Origin: Microglena sp. YARC
Taxonomy: Eukaryota; Chlorophyta; Chlorophyceae; Chlamydomonadales; Chlamydomonadaceae
Assembly (NCBI GenBank): GCA_022414725.1
Contig: CM039462.1
Location: 41,770,857 to 41,834,856 of the forward strand
DNA: 64,000 bases
Direction of reading: 5' to 3'
The notes under the pieces were generated by a model. The model was not told the DNA's origin. It did no database searches and saw only the letters and a program-made list of their open reading frames with translations. Positions 45,597 to 55,870 of this stretch are shown in pieces; positions within the stretch are counted from its first letter, which is position 1; every line of letters begins with the position of its first letter. The translations under genes and the position numbers were made by a program.

Positions 45597-45720
45597 GTGG
45601 GCACTTTTTCTTTTTCTTTTTCTGGCTACGCATAGCAGCTTCTAGGTAGCACCCTTTCCCTGTCATTGTGCCGAAGCTGAAGCTAGCTAGTGTGCCTGCA
45701 ATGAAATCTGACATGGACAT
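45597..45720 (+). mobile_element. Half MITE (left end) truncated by a GGACAT repeat
   Basis: TTTCTGGCTACGCATAGCAG and CTTCTAGGTAGC are the family's left end. The element is cut at about 45712 by a GACATGGACATGG microsatellite. Confidence 0.6.
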
Positions 45721-45792
45721 GGACATGGACACAAGAGGTGGACATGGACATAGACATGGACATGGACATGGACACATGAGGTGGACACACAC
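45711..45792. repeat. (GGACAT)n array
   Basis: Two runs of GACATGGACATG with a CACAAGAGGT spacer. Confidence 0.9.
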
Positions 45793-45933
45793 CCACAGGT
45801 GGTGGGTGGTTATGTCAGGGGGGGCTCATGAACAACACAGACACCAAAACATGTCACAGCAAACAAATGAGAAAACAGACAACTAAACCTTTCAAATTTA
45901 ATGGTACCATACACACTTTGAATGGACTTGCAG

Positions 45934-46072
45934 GCACTATGGCAACAGGAGCTGCTGGTACTGCTGGCACTGCTTGTACCGAGCTAAATCAAGACGGATG
46001 CAGTTTGCCGCTGTCCTCTGATGTGGGAATGCTGCAGCAGGGGGTGCAACATCTGCTCCAGGATTTCTCGAG
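45934..46072 (+). CDS. Gene C putative exon, Ala/Gly/Thr-rich then hydrophobic
   Basis: 139 nt between ACTTGCAG and GTGAGCATG. It reads TMATGAAGTAGTACTELNQ and VGMLQQGVQHLLQDFS. The incoming phase does not match 44249 and the outgoing phase is uncertain, so an exon or indel is missing. Confidence 0.45.
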
Positions 46073-46235
46073 GTGAGCATGCAGAGGGCACTGCTGGTGC
46101 TATATATGCGTTGCATCATATGGATGTGTGATTGGATAAATTAATGGGTGGATAGGTCTGTATGTGCGCATGCATGGGGGTGAAACAGATGCAGTGCTTG
46201 CCTAACCTGAATAGTCTAGATTGGTTGCTGTAATC

Positions 46236-46460
46236 CATAACTTTTGTCTTCAACTATGAGTAACAGCTTCTACACAGATTCCCTTGCTGGCTAATCAGCC
46301 ATACCTGATGCAACTGAGTGCATCTTGAAGCTAACACAGCCAGACTTCCTATACCTTTAACATCTTGGGGCTTGGCCCAGTGGCTGGCTCAAGGGGCTAC
46401 CTAGAAGCTGCTGTTTGAAGCTGAAAAGCTGCTGCCCATAGCTGAAAATCTAAAACTATG
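46236..46460. mobile_element. hAT-like MITE, 225 bp, perfect 8-bp target duplication
   Basis: CTGTAATC lies at 46228-46235 and 46461-46468. The ends are CATAACTTTTGTCTTCAACT and, in reverse complement from the right, CATAGTTTTAGATTTTCAGC. The best-preserved target duplication of the family. Confidence 0.82.
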
Positions 46461-46494
46461 CTGTAATCCCGTTCCTCCGCTTCTCCATCTCCAG

Positions 46495-46601
46495 GGTCTG
46501 TGAGGAGCTCTCCCAGAAAAAGTAAAGAAATTCACAAGCTGAAACTCAAGCAGAGTAAAGATCTACAGCGCTATATCCGGCTGGTCCAGTACCTCCAGGA
46601 G
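46495..46601 (+). CDS. Gene C putative coiled-coil exon
   Basis: Acceptor TCCATCTCCAG, donor GTGAGTAGG. It encodes SSPRKSKEIHKLKLKQSKD and LQRYIRLVQYLQE, a charged helix. It ends on a codon boundary, matching the next exon. A basic region before the helix recalls bZIP-like layouts, but the N-x7-R signature is absent. Confidence 0.55.
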
Positions 46602-46779
46602 GTGAGTAGGTGATAAGCCTGCTTTGATACAGATACTGTGATATATATAACAACATACGATATATGTCACATATATACATCCGTGCTATATGATAGATAT
46701 ACGTTACTATGTGATATATAGATGTTACTATAGGATAGACAGATGTTACTCAAGGGTAGATAGACAATCTTCTTCTATG

Positions 46780-47000
46780 TGGCAGTAAGTAGCTTCTAGG
46801 TAGCTTCCAGGTAGCTTCCCTCCCAGTACCTTCTATGTGGCAGTAAGCAGCTTCTAGGTAGCCTCCATCCAGGTAGCTTCCCTCCCAGTACCTTCTATGC
46901 AGCGGCAGGGAAGCTGACTGCAGGTAACTCTAGGTGGCAGTAAGTAGCTTCTAGGTAGCTTCCCTCCCAGTACCTTCTATGCAGCGGCAGGGAAGCTGGC
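46780..47000. repeat. AGTAGCTTCTAGGTAGCTTC repeats
   Basis: Several direct copies of AGCTTCTAGGTAGC, CTCCCAGTACCTTCTATG and GCAGCGGCAGGGAAGC, probably expanded from a MITE end. Confidence 0.8.
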
Positions 47001-47179
47001 TAGCTTGTCCTACCCTGCAGGTGACTCACTTATATTCAAAATATCTTGCTCTTCAGATATGATATTATAATTTGTTACAGAATAGTGGACGGTCATCACT
47101 AAGTATGATGCCTATCCATGTAGTACAGATATGAGAAATATTGGATAAACATGACATGTTAGCTTGTCCTACCCTGCAG

Positions 47180-47974
47180 GTGACAGATCTAAACTGCCAA
47201 CAGCTGCAGAGTAAGGACGAGCAGATCGCTGAACTGTATCAGGAGTTACTCAAACAGGCACAGCAGGACGGGGGGCCAAGAGGGGAGGGGGGAGATATGG
47301 AGGTGGAGCAGCCAGCAGGGGGAGAACTGGGGGAGGGAGAGTATGCTCAGGGTGGGCAGCAGCAACTCCATGCAGCAGCAACCGCAACAGCAGTAGAGAG
47401 CACCGAGCAGCAGCAGCAGCAGCAGCAAGGGCTAGAGAGTCATGCTCCCAAGTCCCGCGATCCCCGTTTGAAGCGATCACATGGTCGGCAGCATAGGCAT
47501 TCTGCAACATACGCACTATCTACACATGACCCTTACGCACAGCCAACATAAGAGCCTGTCCACACTGAAGATCAGCATGTGAAGCATACTGTGGGAGGTC
47601 CAGCGACATGCGTACTATCTACACATGTCCCCTACGCACAGCCAAAACAGGAGCCCATTTCAGGCTGGTACTCTCCTGATGAAGCAGTCCCTGGCCTAGG
47701 CTATGAGGGATATATATTGCCTAGTATACCTGGTGCTGCTGTCGTCCAAGGGCCCAACCCAGGCAGGCAGTCTCCCGCAGATACTACCCCCAGCCTAGCC
47801 CATGTTTGGGGTCTAGTGCCTAGTCTACCTGGTGCTGCAGTACAGGGGCTAAACCCAGGCCGGCAGGCTTCTAACAATGATGCAGCTTCATACCTCCCTG
47901 TTCTGAGCGTAGTACCTGGTCTACCTGGAACCACAGTACAGTGGTCGTGAAATGATTCCGCTCCTTGCATCAAG
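47180..47974 (+). pseudogene. Gene C long Gln/Pro-rich exon with two in-frame stops
   Basis: 795 nt (265 codons) between TACCCTGCAG and CATCAAG|GTAGGT, phase 0 at both ends. It continues the coiled coil (VTDLNCQQLQSKDEQIAELY), then acidic and poly-Gln stretches, then repeated YALSTH-DPYAQP and PGAAVQGLNPGRQ motifs. A TAA at 47549 stands where the internal repeat has CAG, and a TGA is at 47948. Frame and splice signals are otherwise preserved. Confidence 0.55.
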
Positions 47975-48323
47975 GTAGGTTGGACCATATGGCAGACTGG
48001 GGATTTTCCAGGATACCTTTATTGTCATTATTTTGACTTGTTTTGTTATTTATGTCTATAGATATTTTAATAACTTTACATGCGTGTAAGTGTGTGTGTG
48101 TGCGTGTGAATTTTCCAGGCCGTGGGCCTAGGGATAGCCAGCTATTTGAGAAGCAAGGGACACACCAAACCTGAAATGTGTGTGAATGCTACAGCCTAGG
48201 GGTAGCCAACAAGCTACGTGGTTGATTTAAACTTGTGAGGATGTGATGATACCCCTTCCCATCTCTGCCTTCATCCCATATCCACTAATGTCTATCTCCC
48301 TCATGCACGCCCTACTACTACAG

Positions 48324-48443
48324 GTGTGCACCATGCCTTTGAAGGACTGCTTGGAGGAGGTGCTGCCCCTCCCCTTCTTCCAGGCACAGGATGGAGGAGG
48401 CCAAGGCAATTACTCTGTAGATTCCCAAGTCTTTGAGTTCTAG
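48324..48443 (+). CDS. Gene C putative terminal exon
   Basis: Acceptor CTACTACTACAG, phase 0, 39 residues VCTMPLKDCLEEVLPLPFF to SQVFEF, then TAG. Confidence 0.5.
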   Translation: MCTMPLKDCLEEVLPLPFFQAQDGGGQGNYSVDSQVFEF

Positions 48444-49189
48444 GTGCTCTAGGTGCCAGAGACAAGATGGTAATATATTATTGCTATGCACAGCACTTTA
48501 TAACTAGCTCCCCAGCCACGTAGTCAGATCCCAAGTTTTCAGGTGTGCTGAACTGTCCTTTGAGGCACACTAGCTAGCTGCATGATTGACACAATCCATG
48601 AGCAACAGAGGGATATTGCTAATGGTGAGGTGCTAGTGCACTCGGTGCCTGCATGTATCCATGTTAGATGTACCCTTAGGTTCATCTGACATGATGGGAG
48701 GAGTTCTCTATCATAATCTTGATACGTATGTATGCAAGATAAGGGCAACCACAAACAAACCTTTGATGCGGTAGTGCAATGCTAGCCAGCAATTTGACTG
48801 CATGCCGGCTTTAGGAGGATATTAAGTAAGGATGGTACTCAGATTATCATATGGATATGGATATGGACAGAAGTCCTGTCACCACAAATCATATCTATGT
48901 GCGATTATGTTACTTTCCTGAATTTTGTTGGCACCCTATGATCCCCTAAACAAAATTTGGAACATGGTCGCTCACCATAGCTTTTTCTGTTCAGCAAGGA
49001 AAAACAGCTTCTAGGCAGCTCCCCTGCTTGACTGGCTGTCCTGCAAATCCTTTATGCACCCGAGTGTACCGCAGTGGACAGAGAGACTGCAGCACTGTGT
49101 TCAGAGATATCTCAGGGACTGGTTGGAGGATTTAGGGTTCAGGGCTTAGAGACATATGGACTGCCATGTGCATGTTAACATGTACCACC

Positions 49190-49391
49190 CGCTTTTCTTT
49201 TTTCCGCTACATATAGTAGATTCTAGGCAGCTCTCTTTCCCCGTCCTTGATTGGGCCGAACCCGCTTAAAGCTTGCGTGATGGCCATTTCAATGCAGCTG
49301 AAATCTTTCAACTTAACCTTGGCTGTGGCTGACTAACGGAGCTGGCTAGAAGCTGCCGTGCGCCCGTGCGCAGCCCCAAACAGAAACAGTG
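49190..49391. mobile_element. hAT-like MITE, 202 bp
   Basis: The left end CGCTTTTC leads to GTAGATTCTAGGCAGCTC; the right end GAGCTGGCTAGAAGCTGCCG leads to AACAGTG. Flanks GTACCACC (49182-49189) and GTACCATC (49392-49399) match at 7 of 8. Confidence 0.78.
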
Positions 49392-51034
49392 GTACCATCA
49401 TGTTGCGCTACGCGTGGGTGCATTTATACTGACCTGAGGGAGTGGTATTAACCTAATGGTTTGTATTTGCAGCCCTTGAAGTTATGCTTACCGTTTTGTG
49501 TCCGTATCCGGCCGTATCCATTGTTTTTGAAAAGTGGTTGCAGTGATGTCGAATGTGCTGATGAGCAGACTCAAGGCTGGAACCATTTACCCAAGTTAAT
49601 GTTTAAGAGCCCTATAAGAATGCGTATGCGCTTGAAGCTTTCACATCTTTGCATTATGCAGGGGCCACACAGTATTTAACTTCAGCTTATCTGGCAACCC
49701 CTGGGCCCTGGACTGTAACATACATGCAGGCATACACAACTGCTGCTGTAGCTGATGAACACAATTGTAAACACGGTGTAATCAGCAAAGAGCATATAAA
49801 CTGAAACAAGATATTGGATGACAAGAGATATTTGATTCTTAAACCCAGACAGGCAAACAACATATGCAATTTTACATACTATACTGGTTGGCTCTACCTT
49901 TCAGGATCTGGGATTCCAGTACTCCTGACGGTTTCGACCATCTGAGCATCTGGTTGAATCTGGTTATCTTAATCCCTTTTCACACACGGCACATATTCCC
50001 TCACCCCATTTAAGGGACCTCAAAAATGTGATACAAAATTGTACCCTATGGAGATGCAGATGCGGAAAACAAACGGAATGTTGGGGAGTGTCCAGAGATT
50101 CCTTGTCCCTTCAACTTCTAGCTACCCAGGACTGCAGCAATACAAACGCCGTTACCACAAGCCAAACTTGGAGACCACGAATGAGGGAATTGTATGAGTT
50201 CAGGGGATGTTCTGGATTTGAAAGGTCGACTCTTGGTCGAAAGTCGACAGGGCCTACTGCCCAGGGGCACTGCTATTGTCTGACTTGTTCTATTGTCCGA
50301 CTTTGCCCGACTTGTCCTATTGCCTAGGGGTCCCTCGGGGGGGGCTCTGCTATTGTGGGTCCGGGTTGTTGTCGGTTGTGATGTCAACACTTTCAGATTC
50401 GCTTTGCGTTCGACAGTGGCAGCTTGCAGCTAGTAGCCATCCGCGCGCAGTGCGTTCCAACTCACAAGCGCACAGCGTTCAGAGTTGGCAGCGTATTTTC
50501 ACACCCTGCATCCTGATGTTTCGCACTTATAGCTTTTAATTCGCTGCGATAACCTCTATTCGCAGTGGTAGCTTTGTTTTGCCAAGCGAATTGTCAAGGC
50601 ATTGCACGGCAGCGGCACGATCTCGAACTGCAAGCCGCTAAGCCGCAGGACGTACAGACGTACAGTTACGACAGCCCAGAGAGCAGGCTGTGCGATCAGG
50701 TGTCCGGGTGAGAGGCTGTAAAGGCTATTGCAATGAGTGTGTAGGGTGGCAGCATGTTGTTCTAAACCAGAAACTGGTAAAATGCATGCCCATGTATGAT
50801 GGGCATTTCAAATGCCGCATTTGTTTAGGCAGGATCTATGTCACTTGCATTCCAGAGGTAGACAAATACGCCAAAGTCTGTTCAACTTATTGTGCGGGGT
50901 AGCCAAATAGGCTAGAAGCTCTTGTAATATGCTTAAGAAACAAGTCCAACATCAACCGTGTATGTGTTACAGACCAGGGGTCGCTTGATAAGCTAACTAC
51001 ACTCAACCAACATCGGACGTGTTTGTGTGTGTCT

Positions 51035-51100
51035 CACAGTCCAGGGGTAGCCAAAACGGATAAGAGATTACATACCCAACCTCAAACATTCAAGATCGGC
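51035..51100 (+). mobile_element. SINE-like dispersed repeat
   Basis: TCACAGTCCAGGGGTAGCCA, AAACGGATAAGAG, CCCAACCTCAAACATTCAAG. Another partial copy lies at 50895-50945. Confidence 0.55.
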
Positions 51101-51289
51101 TCAGGACTGGCATACTGTACACAAAGCAAGTGTCTGGCCCAGGTGCCCCTTGGGAATTTATAATGCAATATACTACGCTTTATAATTAAACACACTGCGT
51201 TTATCATGCAACACATACACAACTTTGTAAAATGCAACACACTATATTTTAGCATGCAACATAGTCAGTTGGTCGGCCTTTAGGTGCCG

Positions 51290-51540
51290 ACCTAAGCGAT
51301 GGGAACTGAGAAAATGGTCGAAAAGTCGGTTAAATGGTTGAAAGTCCAGAAATGGTTGAAAATTTCAGAATCACGATTGGGCCGGTCGAAAATGGTCGAA
51401 AATTCCAGAAAGACAGTTGGTGAATGAGATTGTTAGTTATAACGGTTGGAATTCTGCAGGAGATGGAAGAACAGTTGGTTGGAATGGTTGGAAAGTCAGT
51501 TGCCGGTCGAGATTAGCAGATTAGCAGCATTTGAAAAGCT
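51290..51540. repeat. AATGGTCGAAAA/AATGGTTGAAA simple repeats
   Basis: At least six imperfect copies of ATGGT(C/T)GAAA with CCAGAA spacers, upstream of gene D exon 1. Confidence 0.8.
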
Positions 51541-51756
51541 TGTTTTGGGTCCGTCAGGGTGCGGAGTTGGGTAAAACAATATAACAAACATGTTGTTCTT
51601 GCCGTCGGCGTGAGCTTGGGTCCACAGCACTTGAACCTGGCGGCATTTCAGGTATTGCCTCTAGCGATTGCAGGCATGTCGCTGTCCTCATGAATGCCAG
51701 CAGCTATTTCTACGCAGCCTATGGATGCTAATGCATAATTTATTTTCCCTTTGCAG

Positions 51757-51935
51757 ATCATTTTGAGCATGGAGTCGCATAGTTTCAAATATATTAAATC
51801 GGATCGAGATAAATGGGTGGGAAGAGTGAAATGCAGTAAAACAGCCCAATTTGAGCTCCCTGCCAGCATTCGACAGGCTTGTCTCACAACGTCCGCTTAT
51901 CCCACACCAGAGGAGGCTGCTAGAGCAGTAGACAG
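51757..51935 (+). CDS. Gene D exon 1: first AP2 domain
   Basis: 179 nt between TTCCCTTTGCAG and GACAG|GTAAGT, the best splice sites of the four copies. It encodes IILSMESHSFKYIKSDRD, KWVGRVK, AQFELPASIRQ and [13 protein letters not shown]. Open and phase-compatible with exon 2. Confidence 0.82.
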
Positions 51936-52142
51936 GTAAGTTTTTATCCCGACAGTGTATGTGTGTTCCATAGGTACCCAAATAGACAAGGAGAAGGTGT
52001 TGCCCAACATATAAAATGAAGACTAATCCGAGGTAATTAGATGATCTGTAATATGTGTTGATCTTGATGTGGCCAGATAGATTGTCTTATCAAAGTTATA
52101 AAGCAGTCAGGCTTATCACTTGCAAACATATACACCCGTTTT

Positions 52143-52210
52143 TTGTTTGCAGTCTAGCCAGTAAAGGTTTATCCAAATAGGCTAAATATACTTGCCGAAC
52201 CTCATATTGG
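52143..52210 (+). mobile_element. SINE-like dispersed repeat
   Basis: GCAGTCTAGCCAGTAAAGGT, ATCCAAATAGGCTAAATA, CTTGCCGAACCTCATATTG. Confidence 0.5.
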
Positions 52211-53348
52211 GAAGAACTGAAGACAACACAAGCACCGGTATAATGACCCCCAAAATCATAAACGAGGGGGGGGGGGGGGGGGGGGGGGGCAGAGTTCGTG
52301 CCATGCAGATGATTTAAACTTCACATTAAAAGACAAACCCAGTACTAATATAAATAAATAGTTTATATGTCAGATATCTTCATCATAACAACTCTTCAAC
52401 TGTGAGCATGTTCTGGGATAGTTCTATTGAATCATATTGCATTAACATCCACACGACTGTCGCTAATTATCAGCTCTATTCCCAAAACAGTGGCGCATCC
52501 AAAAGTTCAGTACAAATATGTTCATCTACGTATATTAAGCATTGACAACATCTGTCCACTATCTTCTCATTATGCAGAGTTCATGTAGGATCAACATGGG
52601 GAATCACTCATCCAATACATTAGGTGTTGCTTCGGGAGCAAGGAAAGGGCTGCCATTCACGATGAGAGTAGCTCTCTTGACGAATGCCTTCTTGCATTAC
52701 CCTCTAAGTAGCCTTCAGGAAGTGGGGTGGCAATACCATGCAGTGCTTGAACTATGTATCCGATCATTGATCACATTTTCTGCAGCTTCTTTCCTTCAGC
52801 TTCCAACATTTCCTCTTGAATCCGTGGCCATATCTGCTGTAGACACTCTGAAGGTAGTGGGGGATTAGCCTCCCTTGCTTCTTCAGTATCTTGATATTTT
52901 TTATATGGAAGCTGTTCAGTAGCAGAGGTGCCAATGCTTTCTTCACAGTCTCTTGAGCAACAGTTTCTTGGCCCATTCAGTATGTTGATGTATGTTGATG
53001 TGTCCGCGGACAAACACCTACTGACTCTCACCCAGATACACCATCTTGCACAGAAATACAAAACTGCATGTATGTGTATGCAACAGCACTCACGTACTTC
53101 CATAGAATGATGCACAATACAACTAGATTCGTGTATGTGCAGGTCAAGGCCGCCCGCTCGACACTGAGACAAACTTGTAATATTTACTGGTGAAATGCAC
53201 GCTCGCTACCCCCACCCCCACCCAATATCAAGCACTCTCATACAAACCAATAGACCCAGAGGTATCCCACCACACAGCAGCGCAAATGACACCACAAGAG
53301 CTGGGGCCCACACAATTCAATAACAATACTCTATGTTGTGCTTGCAAG

Positions 53349-53504
53349 GATTTTATTTAAGCTGGGACGTAAATCAGCAATGAACTTCTGCGTGTCCAAG
53401 GACGATGAGCATGAGTTGGACAGCATAGGACTGGAAGAAGTCATGGCACAATTCAGGGCCATCGGCAAGCTTAACTTGAAGTCTAAAGGGACAAGTGCAT
53501 ACAG
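53349..53504 (+). CDS. Gene D exon 2: end of first AP2 domain, linker, start of second
   Basis: 156 nt from GTGCTTGCAAG to GCATACAG|GTGCTTG. It reads [50 protein letters not shown]. Open; the linker end differs from A and B by one codon and several residues. Confidence 0.85.
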
Positions 53505-53639
53505 GTGCTTGAACATGTTCATAACATCAAACGGATCTTATCCTTTTGAACTCTGTCTCCCAACAGAAATCAATTTAACTGACCTGCGTATCCATGTATC
53601 CATATCACCACTTTAGCATACCATCAAAAGATACCAACC

Positions 53640-54310
53640 CCCCTACCCCACCCTACACAACCCACTCCCACTCACACTCCACAAACTATTCTCCACACCC
53701 CGCACACCACACTCTCCACAGCCCTCACCCCGCACCACGCACCACGCACCACACACTCTACACCACACAAGTGCATACATGTATTGGGCAAATTAAACCA
53801 ATCACATGGCTGTCATCATTTTGAACCCTGCCTCCCAACAGCAACCAAATTACATGGCATGTGCATCGATTTATCCATATCAGTCTCTACCCGTTCTTCC
53901 CCCTCTGTAAATGGCCCTGCAAGCCCCCCTCCCTCCACCAACCTATTCCTACCAACCCACCCCACATACAGACGTACACACACACACACACGCACACATT
54001 CATCCCCCCACGCCCCCAACACTCGATTTTCCTCAACAACCCACACACACCACGACCCTAATATCCAACCCCAAAGAAACCCACAGCCTCTATACCCCAC
54101 ACCCAACACCCAACACCCCTTATCTCCACACGCCAAACCCCACACCCCACATCCCACATCCCAAATCTCACACCCCACACCCCACACCCCACATCCCAAA
54201 TCTCACATCCACACCCCTTATTTCCACACCCTCTACACCCCACTCCCAACTCCCAACAAACCATAAACCACCACCACTCACCACACACCACACACCACAC
54301 AAACATCCTG
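53640..54310. repeat. Satellite, left part of gene D intron 2
   Basis: CACACC and CCCCACACC satellite interrupted at about 53,765-53,900 by a second copy of the exon-2-flanking sequence (TGTTTTGAACC-type segment), so part of the exon 2 flank was duplicated. Confidence 0.85.
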
Positions 54311-54329
54311 CACAAATGTATAGGGATCA

Positions 54330-55870
54330 GCAACTAATATTAGTGGGGGAAAAACTAATATTATATAATATTATATAATATTAAACTTATATTACTTCAA
54401 TATTAGTCAGATGTAGTTGTCCAAATCGTTTTTTTGAAAAAAGTAGCATATATGTTGTAACATAAGTAAGCCTTTAATGGAGCTGGATTTTGTTGGGAGC
54501 CAATCTGGATGCTCCCCAAAATAAAACAAAGCATTTGAAACGCGGAACCGGAAAAGCGGAACTATCGTATGAACAGGCCCGAGGCCGAATGCTCAATCAA
54601 CATTGTGGCTGAGCATTGTAAGCTAAGGCAAAATAGTTAGTGTAGCAAAGCTGTGTCTAAATCACGAAAGAAAGCTACAAGCACCTTCTGGGCAGCTCCA
54701 AGGTGCACTAGCTCTGGTTTTAATAGGGAAAGAAAGTTAATTATGCAAGATTAGTTTTTTTTGAAGTAGCTGCCCATTCTGTTTATCTACGGGACATGCC
54801 CTCCATACATCTAAGGGGAAATCTTGCGCTCAGAGTTGGCCTCCACGAGATTATAGAGTGGTGGTGGAGGGGTGATCAGGAGCTGTGTGTGTTTGGGTGG
54901 GCTTTTGCATGTGTGTTTGTGTGTGTGCGTTAGTATGTGTGTTTTTGTCTATGCGCGTTTGTCTGTATGTGTTTGTATGTACGTGTTTGTGTGTGTTTTG
55001 TATGTGTTTGTGTGTGTGTTTGTATCAGTGTATGTGTTTGTGTGTGTGTGTGTGTGTGTTTGCGCGCGTTGGTATGTGTGTTTGTGTGCGTTTGGATCAT
55101 TGTATGTGTTCGTGTGTGTGTGTATGTGTGTGTGTGTGCGCAAGTGTATGTGTGTGTATGTATGTGTGTGTGTGTTTGTATGTGCTTGTGTATGTGTGTG
55201 TGCGTGTGCGTTTGTATGTGTGTATGTGTTTGTGTGTGTGTTTGTCTGTATCATTGTATGTGTGTGTGCGTCTGTATGTGTGTTAGTGTGTGTGTTTGAT
55301 CATGGGGCCGTCCCCCTCACGCTCCTGCTGGTCCTAGCAACCGTGCAAGATTCCTTGTGCTGCTTGGTTGTCTGGTGGGGGTTCGAGGCGGAGTATTGGT
55401 TATTGCACCGATTGCTGAACAACACGCAAGCCCCGAGCGAGAGTGCCCTGGGCTTCTCAGGAGGGCCACGTCGAACACGTCGTGGTAGGTGAAACCTGTC
55501 CGGTCTTAGGTGGGCTACCAGCACCTCCGGTCTTCCCACAATGTGCAGTCGTGTTGCTGCATTCCACCATTGTCCAGTTGGCTCTGAAGCTTTCTACCGC
55601 GCTTGATCGCCCTGGGCTTCGGCAGTAGCATATCGCTGTCACACACAATGTGAACGAAACTAATCTAACGCACGTTGCCTAGGCAAGCTGCAAAGCTGCG
55701 ATATGGTAGGAAGCTACGAGTAGAATGAAAGCGAAATGCCGCGAGAAGAAAGAAATGATGAAAAGGAGAAAACGCCCCCAAAGTACAGGAAGTACAAATT
55801 CGACTAATATTAGCCTCCGCCGACCTATATATACGAATATTTAATTATTATATAACATAGCCGATCCTAC
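54330..55870. mobile_element. 1.5-kb insertion within the gene D satellite
   Basis: Non-satellite sequence bounded by ACTAATATTAGT-like motifs (54335 and 55811) with TATTATATAATATTA on the left and TTAATTATTATATAACATAG on the right. It contains a (TG)n tract at 54880-55300 and a 60-codon open frame near 55300-55490 that is not recognised. Satellite resumes at about 55,870. Confidence 0.5.
54880..55300. repeat. (TG)n-rich tract
   Basis: TGTGTGTTTG, TGTATGTG and similar. The Cys/Val-rich open frames are artefacts. Confidence 0.9.

Larger units (their letters stand above)
34771..48443 (+). pseudogene. Gene C: two-AP2-domain gene copy, decayed
   Basis: Recognised exons are 35327-35505, 37610-37757, 42095-42238, 42994 to about 43027 (truncated), 43107-43223, 43566-43627, 44095-44249, 45934-46072, 46495-46601, 47180-47974 and 48324-48443. 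Lesions: the AG before exon 1 is CACAC; exon 2 has TAA at 37737; exon 4 is cut short; exon 5 is 117 nt; the 795-nt exon holds TAA and TGA. The second AP2 domain (exon 3) is nonetheless perfect. C and D share 5' sequence starting near 34.77 and 49.97 kb, so they are tandem copies about 15.2 kb apart. The last exons (coiled-coil and Gln-rich) may belong to this gene or to a separate downstream gene. Confidence 0.55.

Noticed and set aside
47549..47551. Stop-codon reassignment (TAA read as Gln), because TAA aligns with CAG in a repeat
   Set aside because: Only one such alignment; other stops in decayed copies do not align with Gln, and genes A, B and D exons use no in-frame TAA or TAG.
54937..55492. 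Cys/Val-rich 120-206 codon frames resembling membrane proteins
   Set aside because: Produced by (TG)n microsatellite.
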